Below, piece after piece: positions 22,501-34,442 of a DNA stretch of 64,000 bases; within the stretch, counting starts at the first letter, position 1; each line of letters begins with the position of its first letter. Made by a program: the position numbers and the translations under genes. Below the pieces are notes generated by a model. That model was not told where the DNA came from. It searched no databases and worked only from the letters and a program-made list of their open reading frames with translations. This DNA is from Mya arenaria (taxonomy: Eukaryota; Mollusca; Bivalvia; Myida; Myidae): contig NC_069133.1 of the NCBI RefSeq assembly GCF_026914265.1, positions 4,129,566 through 4,193,565 on the forward strand. The letters run 5' to 3'.

Positions 22501-24584
22501 ATAATTTTTGGAGACCAAGTAAAGAGATTACGCGTTTGGATATGATAAATTGCTTGTGTGCAATAAATATTTGCCTCTTTACCTCTGTGACTCGAAAACA
22601 ACATTCGTCTGAATCAACAATAAAACCAAGGAACACCGGTTGTGGGGTAAAACATGACTTGTCTAAATTCAAACAGTAAGTCTTGTCAAGAGTTCGCATG
22701 TAATATAGTTTGCCACTAGCTTGTTATCTGTTGGAAAACTATGATTCACACATGTCTATTCTATTAATCTATTAATCTATCATCAATATACAAGAAGAGT
22801 GGTACATTAAATTCCCGGCGAATGTAAGATGCAAGTTTGAGGTGTGGTAAACGTAACTGCTTAGTTTGAATCCAAATACCAAAGTTTTGAAAGAGAAATA
22901 GTATCCTGCTCATTGAAAACACACATATTTGTACGAATTTTCATTTAGATTAACGTTGTCAAACCCGGATTTATCATCTAAGGAGGTAAAGTATGCACCT
23001 TTTCTAACAACTCTCGGAATGTCTTTTAGAGTGGCCAAAGAAAATGAAATGTTCTTAATCCAATTGTTCAGAAACATGAGATTAAGACACAATCTTGGTT
23101 TTGTTGGTTCAACAGTAAGAGGTGCAACTATAAGAGGCGGTTGGCACACACCCACTTTATCTAAACATTCAATAGATCCATTTTCCAATCTCTCTTATAT
23201 ATTATCAGTTATAAAATTCGTGAACATTTTGCATATATTAGCATTGTTAAATTTCCTTGGGGGTGGTAGTGCACAATCATAGCTAACCCCTCAGAAGATG
23301 CCCTTGAAATGAGTAAAAAAGTCTGATATTTCCACACCATGTTTTATCCAAAATAATGTCTCTGTAGGGCAATTGTTTTTCATGGTAATATTTTCCCACT
23401 CGCGTATTCTTTTATGTAATTGACCAAACACAAACTTGTAATAATTTTGGAAATGAAGGGATGACAAGTCAGGTATTTTTTGTGAACACTTCCTCGGCTG
23501 TATAATATTTCTCACACGAAGGTGCAGCATCACTGTGTAGGTTGACATACGGGACACTTCGGGATTTAACTGCATATGGATCAAATGGTAACTGAATTTC
23601 TTTTTCCCAATTTCGAATAACGAAGCTCATCTGCAAAATATTTGCATACACATACATCTGTACCCAAACACGAGTGCCCCATTGGAATACCAAAATTTTA
23701 CATCCTTCCCTTGCGTAAATACCACAACTAAAGATCATAATAAAACAAAATTTCTAATTAGAACCGTCCGTTTCTAAAAGGCTACGTCGATAACAATATA
23801 AACATGTGCACAACAACGTAAATTTGTATGACATTGGAATTCTACTGTTCATTCAATACTTGAAATAATAGTAACTCAAAAACATCAACTGTACACTACT
23901 GAGCAACACAGAGCTCAACCATTGAATAGCAAAACTGAGCGATGCACATGCTATCAAGCATTATTATTGTTCAACGGACAATCCCTAACCATATGCCCCA
24001 TTTTGTTACATTTAAAACATGTCATTGTTCTCATTGGGAAGCGTAGTCTATGCCTGAATTGCATCCCCTGAGGGATAGGACGCCCCTGAAATGTTTGAGC
24101 CGGCATAGGGGATACAAAGGGAAACCGGGCCATCAATGCCAGGACTGAGTGAGTGGCGGAGGTGACTGAACTCTGGTCTGAATTGTACTATGTTTTTTGT
24201 CTGAATCATCCTTTTTACTATTTTGAATCAAACCTGAAGCTTTCAACAAATATTTTGTTCTTTATGAAGGACAATTGTTTCATCTTTAGAACTCAGTAGT
24301 TTGAGAACGAGAACTGCATCAAAAGCTGGCTGATCCTTGTGCGCTTGAAAACGTGATATCAACATTGGAATTTTCTCCTTTTGTGGATCATTAACCTTCC
24401 TTGCCATGTTATGTAGTAAAATCAACTTCGAGAATATTCCATCAGTCTTTACCCATGTAGAGGCTGCTTCCTTCGTTTCCCGCTTAAGTCTTATAAATTC
24501 GGCCTTGTCATCTGCTACTCTTTTGTCTGCCAGCTGACCCTCGAGCTGTTCGATTTTACTCAGCAACACGTTATACTGTGACAA
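19588..24584 (-). mobile_element. Fossil Ngaro/DIRS-like tyrosine-recombinase retroelement
   Basis: Read on the minus strand the order is gag-like (about 24584-23954, ending in a CCHC knuckle CFKCNKMGHMVRDC), reverse transcriptase (about 23188-22448, with KPRLCLNLMFLNNWIK and SLDDKSGF), RNase H end (about 22022-21819, NKPADTPSRSLN), a zinc-ribbon-like CSGC...CKMC segment near 20440, and tyrosine recombinase pieces (about 20119-19588, RALFRDMGRSGEWNP, then ISEFSGKTVSL). The gag - RT - RH - YR order is that of the DIRS order, Ngaro-like. The element is old and broken in many places. I did not locate its terminal repeats with confidence. Confidence 0.8.
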
Positions 24585-24999
24585 ACGAAATAAGTAAACT
24601 ATAAATACGGCTGCTTCATAAGCCTTAAGTCTGAACGTTGTAAGACGTTGTTAGATAATATGCAAGACTCAAGTTACATAGACGTCTTTCTTAATGGGCT
24701 TAACACATGAAAACACAAACTCCTGTGTCAATGAAACAGCAATATGTCATGTCAATTAATTAGTATACACTTTCGACCTGATTAGAAAGTATGCACTCAT
24801 CTTAAGACATAAAGTGTTATAATAATAATGTATTCCAGTGTCAGACCAGGCAATAATCCACTAAGCATACACGGGTGGCCCGGATTCAGACACCTAAGAA
24901 TAAAGATTATTTATCAGATGATATATTTCTGAGTGCAATAGTATGTACGTAAATATTGGCATATCCAAACACAGTAACACAACTGTATGTACAGGTTTT

Positions 25000-25600
25000 C
25001 CCACGTGCTGATTTCACGCAACTAACTTTCATTGCTAAAACACAATTAACCAAAGTAATATCACCAATAATGATAAAGTTAAAAGTAAGTTTTTACGGTC
25101 TGACTTCATTTATAAATCTTAATAAACACGAATCCCACACTGCAAAGATTTTCAACTTTTAAATTTGCTCGTGCGTGACAGAATCATCTATCGTATACGC
25201 CGAACGATGCCACGTACCACGCCAAACAAGTATCCCCTATATTAATACAATAAGCATTTTTGTCATGGCGTTTGCATAGCAACTATCTATTTAATGTATT
25301 GCAATATTAATAATACACGTAACTCGCCAATAACTATAATTCTTGTCTGTTAATTAATTACACGTGCCCTGCACATCAAATCCAAGGACCGCTCAATTAA
25401 TGATAATTCTTGATTTTAAAATAAATCCACGTGTCACGCACATCAATGCAATTCAGAATTTGTTATTTTTCATGTGTATCACAACTATTCATTTCATGTA
25501 ATGAAACCAACTTAATACACGTACCGTGTAACTAATTTTATTTCATTGCAAATTTATTGTTAGTTAGCTCCACGTACCACGCCCCGCGCAGCTCTATCAA
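25000..25600. repeat. Degenerate cluster of CACGT-centred motifs
   Basis: CACGTG or CACGTA, often followed by CACGC, recurs about eight times (near 25010, 25210, 25315, 25362, 25428, 25517, 25570), each in AT-rich context with CAACTAT or AATTAAT nearby. It may be a very decayed tandem repeat or the 5' terminal region of the adjacent retroelement fossil. No gene seen. Confidence 0.35.
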
Positions 25601-25911
25601 AACGGTCAAAATTTTGTTACAGCGCGTGCGTGGCAAAACTATCCGTCATATACAACCATCCAAAGAACACGCGTTCCACAAAATATTGTATCATATGTAC
25701 CAAATTGTTGAATTTAACGAGTGTGTTATAAACAAAACTTTTGTCATAAACCACTCCACTATAAAACATTGAATAATTGCTGCCAAATGATAAAATTCAT
25801 AACAAAAGTGTCTGTTCGAAACGTTTTGTCACAAGAATGATATCGTTGAATGCCATTAAGTTTAATTTTAAAGTACGCAATCCTTCTCTAACAACTTTAC
25901 TGAGATTTATT

Positions 25912-26066
25912 TAAGGATTAAAATTCGACATGTTGCATTATATTGGGGTATGGTATGTAATTGGGCTGTTCAAAATGGGTGGAGTCCGAAGGACTCCACC
26001 AACATTTTGAACCGAGCCATTGCATACCATACCCAAATGGAATGCAACATGTCAAATTTTAATACT
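25912..26066. repeat. Foldback element
   Basis: The left arm TTAAAATTCGACATGTTGCA and GGGTATGGTATG is inverse to CATACCATACCC and TGCAACATGTCAAATTTTAA. A GGAGTCCGAAGGACTCC hairpin lies at its centre. Arms are about 65 bp. Confidence 0.82.
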
Positions 26067-26069
26067 TAT

Positions 26070-27890
26070 ATTTACATTCATTTAAATCTACATTTCTGCT
26101 AAAATAAATTGATTATTCAAGAGCATTTTCTCTTGTCTTTCTCTCGTTGTTCTCAACGGTGGGTAAATTAGAACAGCTATCGTAACCTGATTGTATACGA
26201 CAATGAATGCACACATAAAATAGTTCCTTATTTATATGTTTATTTTCTATCTTTTCAAGATCAAGAATATTATAAAAACGTATTATTGCATATAATGTGT
26301 GTTTTCAGTCCGTTATCGTAGTGTATTAAAACGCAAAAACCCGGGCGTTATCGGTAGGAAACGTGCGTTATTCAGTAAATTCATGTGCCGTTAATGCCCG
26401 TTTTTTTGTTTTACATATGCGCTTTCAGGGCCCGCATCATAACAATGAAGGCTGAGCGACCTGGTTTCTGAGCGACAGTTGGTCAACGATGCAAACTTTT
26501 ACACAAAATCATATTTAAGAATATATAATGTAGCTGCATACAAATACCAAAACATGAAATAAACCACATATAACTTTTTTTCTGCAGTTGTTTTGAGTAT
26601 TTAAAGCACTAACTTATGTCTAAAACGACTGATTCCTCCGAACTTTAGTTATTTCTGTCGATATTATTCAGAACATACGACTTATATGGACATGATTCCA
26701 TTACGTCGTATGCAATGAACAAAGAAATCATTTTTTCTCTATTTTTTTTTCTCTGATGCTGAAGATGCTGTATATTTTATCAAGAACATGTGTACAAAAT
26801 TTTCAGGCTTCTTTCAAAACGAATGAACACTGCAAAAAATGGCGTCGAAACAAAATGCAGCTGCCGAGTTATGTTGCGGCCCGAATCGAGCTTAATGTAA
26901 AACTTTTTCAATGACATCACTCATGACGTCATACAAGCACCCGTTATAGAGGTTATTTTGAACTAACTGTTTTTGCATTTTCGTGACATTTAACAGCATT
27001 ATTAAACACAAACGTTTCTTCAACTGTTCCATCCATCATGAAATTATCTACATTAAAATCAATCATATTATCGTTGCTTATTTTGTTTTAACTGCTTTAC
27101 TGCAGATTACAGTTTTGCATGTTGCCAATAATTTTACTACGATTTCATTAAAGAAAATAGTTCCGTAGTAAATATGCCCCGCCCCTTGGTATTATTGCGC
27201 CCAATGACAGGACAGAAGTATCGAACAAACGCACGCGATATCGATGGGAAATGCCATTGCACTTTATACAGAAATAAAGTGCAATTGATAAACAACAACC
27301 ATCGTTAAGGAATGAAGTGTGGATTTAAATATATTGAAATGGTATGTGTCCAGTGCCGGCAGCCGTGTTAATATTTGCTTCTGGAATTAAAATTTTCGTA
27401 CTTCCCTTTTGCTAACGTACTATTTTGAAATTAAAAGTGATTATGTGAATATGTATACACTTCACTCAACTTGACTAACGGTAAATCAAAACTTCGACTC
27501 CTTTAATTATACCATCCATGATGTTTCTCTTAGACAATATGTTTTTCAGCTCTCTCCAAATGCACACAACATTAACAGCATTCTATCACTGATAAGTAAC
27601 ACATGCAAGTATGGACATACCGTTTTGGCCCTTTTCGAGCATCCTGCCTCATCCTAGCTCACCGCCGACTGTTTTCTCTTTCCGTCCTTACCCCTATGAT
27701 TATGAACTGTTTCAAAATGTAATAACCCCCAGAAGTTCGGCTCTATCGGGTCTATATATTACCCAGCCTGCACATTTTTAAAAGGTCCACATGCAATTTA
27801 TCAGCTTCACGAACTAAATCATTCTTTTACAACGTAACTATTTGCACACCATCCATTTCACCTAAATCAGGGTTCTCAACATCCCGATAA
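26070..27890. other. No gene seen; small hairpins only
   Basis: Mixed intergenic DNA. A short perfect hairpin (ATTGCACTTTA ... TAAAGTGCAAT) lies at about 27256-27286. A loose foldback with AAACGCAAAAACCCGGGCGT and GCCCGTTTTTTTG lies near 26330-26415. Nothing supports a protein or RNA gene. Confidence 0.35.
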
Positions 27891-27899
27891 GATTGTAAA

Positions 27900-28400
27900 A
27901 TATCTAACTCTATTGTAACATATTACATAGTGGTACTGATACCACACCCCAGGGACAGGTGTATGTACTTAGATTACATAACCCGTCTGGTACTAGCATA
28001 ACCTGTCTAGTGCGGTGTGGTATATAAAGGTCGGTTTGATATATATTTTTTTATATATATAGTATGTATGCACTGTGCTGTTTATGGAGTGTTGTGTTGT
28101 TCTTCTATGTTTCTTGTTTGTGATTTTGTGTTCTATGTCTTTGGCGTTTACCCAGTGCCACTTAACCGGGTTTATGTTTAAACGTTTTGCTACTGAGCTT
28201 GTTTCTGTAGCTTTTTGCATAAATATTGACTACAAGTCTAGGAGAGCCTTCGGGCAGGAGAGTTTTTTACCAGGGAAAGCGCTAGAACCTCCCTGGGTTA
28301 TGATCCGGCTGAGAGCTCGACGCTGTTTAGAACTATTAATAAAGTTATTTACACGGAGCGGGCTTTTTGTTGAACTATACGACATCCATGTTGAGTAAGT
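27900..28400 (+). mobile_element. Possible solo-LTR-like sequence
   Basis: A TATATAAAGG TATA-like box lies at about 28021 after a GTGCGGTGTGG stretch, and AATAAAG at about 28340 lies in a GC-richer body. This spacing of promoter and polyadenylation signal resembles a long terminal repeat. I could not define TG...CA ends or a target duplication, and no second copy is present in the window. It could be unique DNA. Confidence 0.25.
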
Positions 28401-28409
28401 TTATGCCAA

Positions 28410-28770
28410 GGCGTCGATCAAAAGAATGACTACTTCCAGGCTTCGTGCGCCTTATCTATCTCGGCCAATGAGGGGTCACTTGTGATAGACGTGAGATTAA
28501 TGTTGTACTGCTGAGCGTCACGGTAGAGAGGCCGTGGGTGATACCCGGCAGTTGATGATTTAGAAAGAGAGACGTTAGATTAATGTAGTACAGCTGAGCG
28601 TCACTGTATAGAGGCCGTGGATTATACCCGGCAGTTGATGATTTAGAAAGAGGGACTTTAGATTAATATAATACTGCTGGGCGTCGCTGTGGAGAGGCCG
28701 TAGGTGATACCCGGCAGTTGATGATATAGAAAGAGGGATATCTTAATCGAGTTTATCAGTTCGTCACTAT
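28410..28770 (+). repeat. Satellite edge repeat plus short 83-bp array
   Basis: The 77-bp edge unit (28410-28488) is followed by about three diverged 83-bp units (CGTCACGGTAGAGAGGCCGT and onward). It is in the same orientation as the array at 17456-18755. Together the two arrays bracket about 9.4 kb that contains a decayed retroelement. Confidence 0.85.
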
Positions 28771-29538
28771 AGAGAAGCGTCAGATTTTGTATTTAAGCTC
28801 TTTATATCATCTAAAATCGGACGCGAAATGACATATTTTGCAATCGTTTAAGGCCAAACAACTTAGTTAATAATATTTTGTTTGATCCATGTTTTACAAA
28901 ATCTTCTTCTAGTCACGAATACCTTTCAAATTATATAATATATAATATGGGTCACTAGACATACCCAAATCACATTTTTTTGCACAGTAAAACTTACATT
29001 TGAATTTGGAGCAAACAAAACTCCATGCATTGTTTTCTTTTCTTTACAGATTTAATTCGGCCATGTTCGATACAAGAGATAGCTGGTGAATTCCAGACAA
29101 CGATGTTAGCAAGGCAGAAAATAAATCCGTTATCAGGAATGTCATCTCTAAACGAAGCAACCGTTATTGATTATGTTGTTTTCCCCTTTTGAACGGAGGC
29201 TGTCATTGAATACAATCGACATAAACCTGTTATTGTTTCTGCACAAATAATGTCGGAACCACAGTGAATTTTCTACCGTTGGTGTACGTTTGAGACGATG
29301 TCGGTGCAATTCAAACACATCGTTTTACTCCAAGAACATGACTCAGTGACTAGTAATGTCCATTGTGTTAATTATGTGTTCCTGGATTACCGACAAGTGA
29401 TTCAGGTGCAATATAAAAATAATCTTATAATTTCAAATAAAAATACACCATCAAAACAGCACAAATATTATCATTTTTAATTTAAATACTCCTAGTACTG
29501 TGTATTTATTACCACAGCGGAAAACACTGTACCTCAAC

Positions 29539-29805
29539 GTCATTGGGCCGATTTTGCCGACTTTTGTTAAGTTAACAATGTTGTTAATGCCATCGTTGTT
29601 AACTTTCAAATCTGGAAATTTCATGGAAAGTTTTAGGAGCTGCTGTACTTCTAACAAGATTTGACACAGCAGTGTCAGCTGTACATGCCTTATTTATATG
29701 CATGAGCCCATTATCAAATATTTTTCATCTAAAAGTTAACAAGGATGAAGTCAGCAACGTTGTTAACTTTAACACAGTTCCGAACAATCGGCCCAATGTC
29801 TCGCA
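29539..29805. mobile_element. MITE with ATTGGGCCGATT ends
   Basis: CATTGGGCCGATTTT and AAGTTAACAATGTTGTTAA on the left are inverse to GTTGTTAACTTTAACACAG and AATCGGCCCAATG on the right (about 29790-29803). About 265 bp long, non-coding. Several GTTAACAA/TTGTTAAC phrases give extra internal symmetry. Confidence 0.65.
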
Positions 29806-30441
29806 CAGGGCTAACCTTAATGTTATGGTAATATACTGAAGATTAACTTGAAAACAATCGAAGTGTTTAATATCAAGGCCAGGTTTGCTTAATAATACAA
29901 AATTAAGTTTCTGTAATGGCAAATACACATGGAACGTAAACCAAACATCGGTATTAGGAATTTATGGAAAAATTGGCATTTTTCTCTTTCTGTAAAAATA
30001 AACCGTTTTGAAAATGTTTGCTATTCCTTAGTTATTGTATAAAGTATCAGAATCACCTCCAGATTTAATTTCAAACAATTTAAAACAGAAAATGTTTAAG
30101 TTCGAAGGTGCAATAAATTTGAGAAAGTTTCGCGAAATGAAATTATGTAGAATAATGATAACGGAGGTTTAAAACTGCAAGAAGTGTTTAAAGTCGCGGG
30201 TGTCGTCAAAGGCGGACAAGAAGCTGTTTCTGATGATTGAGTAATAGGTGTCCCCTCGTGTTAACTTGTTCTGTCATTTGATAATAAGATTAAGATCAAT
30301 ATAAAGCAGATTTCATTAACTCTCGAGCATAAAAATGGGCCTTACATTTCAAGTCTGATGTTCGGATTATTGTTTTCAATACCTAAACCAAATGTGTCTG
30401 TCTTGACTTTGACCGCCACTAGCAGATTCAGGTGTGTGTGT

Positions 30442-30461
30442 GTGGGGGGGGGGGGGGGGGG
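30442..30461 (+). repeat. Homopolymer run of 20 G after a GT repeat
   Basis: A TGTGTGTGTG tract passes directly into an uninterrupted G run. It is likely length-polymorphic and prone to assembly error. It interrupts an otherwise unremarkable open stretch that I do not call as a gene. Confidence 0.9.
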
Positions 30462-31309
30462 AGGGCGTCCTAAAATCGCCCAAGTTTACTTTTTATTTCA
30501 ATATAGAAAAAGAAGAGTTGTACATACGGCCAAAATGCACCATATCGGACTAGAAATTGTTAACATTGTTAAAAACCAAATTGTTTTCGTTTCTGTGGGA
30601 GGGGCGCAAGTGAAAAGGGTACGCCCCTACGTTACGCCCCCTCTAACGTTGAATCCTGGGTCTGCCCATGACCGGAGTGACTGCATAATTCTCACTAACA
30701 TGTTTGGAATGGTGATGGTAAGCACAACGAAACCGGGAAGCAATGCATATCATGTTCATATATTTGCATGCACCAGGCACGTCGTTGACATTTTAAGAGT
30801 GGTGCGGCCGAAGTAGGATTCCCATAGGATCGTTTTTGGGTATATTCCAGACTAAAACAAGAAAGACCATTGATGCAAAGCATCAAAGGGCGCCGTTTAA
30901 TAGTGTATGCATGTATTATATGTTTAAAAACAATGAATAGTCAACGAGCATATGATGATGCCAACAAACTAAGGGAAAACTGTTCTGTTTCAGGGTGTAA
31001 GACGTATTACCCAATGTTTTAATCTCTAATCAAAACCTTTTACTGCATTGAGAAGTGTTTATAAGCTTTCAAATGCAATTGCGTCCTAGACCTTAATACA
31101 AGCTAATTGTTAGTTATGGTTTTGATGTCGACTTTCTATGGTCATTTGTGTCGACTCATTTCAAGGTCCTTCTTGCAATTGAACAGTACTTGTGCAGAAT
31201 CAAAATATAGTTGTATGACCTTTCGCCTGTAATTACGAATTTGAATGTAGTAAGAAGTAACATGTGGTATGCATTTGTTGTTTTGGTTAAAAAAAATGAA
31301 CACGTATAT

Positions 31310-31720
31310 ATTTATGAAAAGTAGAGATGTCGCAGGAGTGACGAATACCCAAGAATGCCGCCTGGAAACAGGAACGGGAAACTAGTTCTTTGAAGACAGG
31401 CCATAACTTCGAGGTTATTGTACACTGCACTTCCACTCATAATGATTGTCCAAAGTATGTTGTATAATTAAAATCCATCATAGTAATTTAGAAGTGACGC
31501 TGCGAACAAGAAAAAGTAACGAAAGGCAATAACTCTGTGATAGTTACTGTTTAATGAGAATACGATATAAACTTCTGTCAAAAGTGGAAGCTACTGGAAA
31601 AAGGAAGAAGGAAATTGTGCTTCTGGATGGAATCAAACCACTGCCTTGATTTTGTAGTTCTTTACTCAATACCATAGAAGCTAAATGATTAAAATTGAAG
31701 AGTTTCCAGTGGAGATTTTC
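31310..31720 (-). mobile_element. tRNA-derived SINE-like repeat
   Basis: On the minus strand the stretch near 31640 reads GGTTTGATTCC, a diverged Pol III B box. An A-box-like TTAGCTTCTATGGTATTGAG lies upstream of it (about 31670-31695). The body down to about 31320 has GATGTCGCAGGAGTGACGAA. The B box differs by one base from the element at 32365, so these are two members of a family. Confidence 0.5.
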
Positions 31721-31836
31721 ATTAGGGGTGTGCTACCTTAATATACATGATACGATTATGTTGCTTGTGCACTGCACTTACTCTCATTGCCATCTATCTA
31801 TGTTCTTAATTTTATTTCAATCACATTAATAGTTTT

Positions 31837-32196
31837 AAAGCTGCACTCTTACAGAGTTAACGTTTTGACAACTTTTTTTTTGTCTTAGAACGAGCCATTT
31901 TTTTTTGCAAAAATCCATGGAAACCAGTTGTATAAGACTGCTGACAGAAATTTAGATCGCAGATTTTTATATTTAGGTTCAAAAATTGTTTGTTTTATGC
32001 ATTTTTCTTAAACCATTAGTAAAGGTTTAAGCCATAAAACATTAATTTTCGAACGGAAATATGAAAATCTACGATCTGATTTTTGTCAGCAATCTTATAC
32101 CACTGGTTTGCAGATATTTACGCACAATTTCGCTCGTTCCAAGACAAAAAAAATAAAAAAGTTGTAAAAATGGCATATCTGTGAGAGTGCAGCTTT
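31837..32196. mobile_element. MITE with long TIRs (GCTGCACTCTYACAG family), copy 1
   Basis: Nearly the whole 360-bp element is an imperfect palindrome: AAAGCTGCACTCTTACAG at the left, CTGTGAGAGTGCAGCTTT at the right. Inner inverse phrases include GCAGATTTTTATATTTA against TATGAAAATCTACGATCTG. A second copy is at 57652-57992. It appears to sit inside a SINE. Confidence 0.88.
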
Positions 32197-32199
32197 AAC

Positions 32200-32445
32200 A
32201 ATGGCACATTTATAGTCCCATGCTTAACAGCATAGGCCAAAGCATTAAAATTTGGAAGTTAAAGAAAATGAATTAAATACTGTTTAATAAATATACAATA
32301 TAAACCTCTGCAAAAAAAATGTTTACTATTAAGAAAAAAGGAGAATCATTTTACGCCTCTAACTGGATTCGAACCGCTACCATGAAACTCTCAAAATATG
32401 TGTAGCCCTCTGCTTAACCATATAGGCTAAAGCATATGTTTCATT
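32200..32445 (-). mobile_element. tRNA-derived SINE-like repeat with good B box
   Basis: On the minus strand GGTTCGAATCC (about 32365-32375) is a perfect Pol III B box. An A-box-like TAGCCTATATGGTTAAGC lies about 45 bases upstream. It does not fold into a full tRNA. Part of a similar phrase (GCTTAACAGCATAGGCCAAA) also lies at 32222-32241. Confidence 0.5.
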
Positions 32446-33529
32446 ACAGTCGTCCCAAGCAAGTGTGAACATCACGTGAACCAATCAAAGTGTAAGATTT
32501 ATGAAGTTCCCGCGAAAACATCTTATCACATGACTGACTCGACCAATCATTTTGTGCGCACTGTGTAGTGTTCTAAAATTAAAACAACTCGGGGCAATCG
32601 TTATGAAATTTTACTTATGTCATCTTTAACATATTAACAAATAAAGTAAGGTGAACATTTAATTCCGATATTGATAGAAAACAGCTTAGTCCATTATTCA
32701 TCAATGCAGTAAACATAACAAAACGAAATAAAACATAATTATTCGCATTCGTATAATTACCAGTCCACCCATTTTACATTTCCGGCACATGATTACAGGT
32801 AACCAATCATAAAACGAAAACGAATCGGGAAGAGTTATTAAACTTATTTGTCGTTTTTTAAAAAAAAAATGTTTTGAAGATAAATTGAAGACAAAATATT
32901 TAATCATAAATAGCATAATTAACCCGCATGCAATGCCCATCCATTTGCATTTTTTTAAATTGTTATAAAATAACAAAGTAAAACCCAAAAGTCAATCAAA
33001 ATTAAAAACCGCTCCTACCTCTAACTAAAAAGTATTCCCATCCAAAAATAGGCGCACACTTCAGTGCGGCGCCAATGACTACATTTTAGAGCAGCATTTT
33101 CATGCATAATCCAGTGGGATATCTATATAAAAGCGGTGTGTTTAAAATGTAGACTATTTTCGTTTGAGCATTTAATGAGAGTATAAAAATGAGTACAAAA
33201 TGTATATATACATACATGTAAACAATATTACCCAAGTATATATAATGTTGACGTACAAGAGGATTGATATCTTCAAGCTAGTAAAAACCACAAATACTGA
33301 ATAATCTAAGTGGTGGGTGGGTGATATATAAGTCTATACATGTGACGTCGTCTGCTAGACTGAGCCCTGTCGAGGCATTCATAGTGTCAACCAAAACGAA
33401 ATTTAAACTAGCGATAATAAAATAAACAACTTTTAAATTTTGAATTAGAGATAATAAAAAAAGAAAATATAGACATATAAAAAATAAACACGCCTTTTAA
33501 AAAACTTGCATATATTAGCCAGTGTAATT

Positions 33530-34435
33530 ATAAACTCACATAATTTAGACATTCGAGTTGAGAGACTTATTCTAAACTCGCATAATTTAGCCAGTCTTGT
33601 TCTAAACTCGAATATTTTAGCCAGTCTTAAGTTCTAAAATTGTGCTATATGCTGATACGTCTAAGTATCGTTTACAAATACAAGTATGTTGACTGTCTTG
33701 TTTCACGGCTTTAACTAAACACAAATAGAATAACAGTTTAAAAGTTAAGTATATTTCTAGACCTGGCTCTTTGGCTTAAAAACACGACTAAAGTTTAACA
33801 GTTTTTAAGTTCAGTACAGATTAAGACGTGGTTTTGTAGCTTTAACTGAACAAATTTAGTTTTACAGTTACTAAGTTCAATATGTTTCTAAACATTGCAC
33901 TGTGGCTTAAAATGAACACACACAGTTTACATTTTCTATGTTAAGTACATTTATGGACGTTATTTTATGGCTTTAACTGAAAATATATAGTTTCTAGATT
34001 CTCAGTTTAATTCACGTATAGACGTGGTTCTTTTGCTTTAACTGAACATATATAGTTTCTAGTTTCTCAGTTTAATACACGTATAGACGTGGTTATTTTG
34101 CTTTAACTGAACACATATATAGTTTACAGTTTCTTAGTTCAATTCACGTATAGACGTGGTTCGTTTGCTTTCACTGAACGTATATAGATTTACAGGTCCT
34201 CAGTTCAATACACATATTGACGTCGTGTTTTGGCTTTAACTAAACACATATAGGTTTACAGTGGTTAATTTGCGCAGTATACATGTATTTTTGGATATGT
34301 TTTTTAAACAGAGCGCTCACTGTTTTACAGTTTCTAAGTTCTATATAATTCTTGTGCGGTTCTTTGGTTTTAACTGAGCACGCACTCTTACAGTTTCTAG
34401 GTTTAGTATATCACTAGACGCGGTCATCAGTGTTT
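33530..34435 (+). repeat. 65-bp minisatellite next to the stop codon of copy C
   Basis: About 11-12 diverged units contain GCTTTAACTGAACA, a TATATAGTTT segment, CAGTTTAATACACGTATAGA and CGTGGTT. They run from about 33650 to within 10 bases of the copy C stop. A shorter TTTAGCCAGTCTTGTTCTAA repeat precedes it at 33530-33640. The array would form most of the 3' untranslated region or flank of copy C. Confidence 0.82.
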
Positions 34436-34442
34436 TCCGCAT

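Noticed and set aside
27256-27286. microRNA-like hairpin
   Set aside because: The stem is only about 11 bp, too short for a precursor.
28075-28398. 107-codon plus-strand frame
   Set aside because: Cys/Phe-rich low-support translation in a possible LTR-like stretch; no domain or splice context.
30358-30816. 152-codon plus-strand frame
   Set aside because: It runs through a 20-base G homopolymer giving poly-Gly and has no recognisable domain.
32701-32988. 95-codon minus-strand frame
   Set aside because: Composition-driven (AT-rich) hydrophobic translation without homologue or splice signals.
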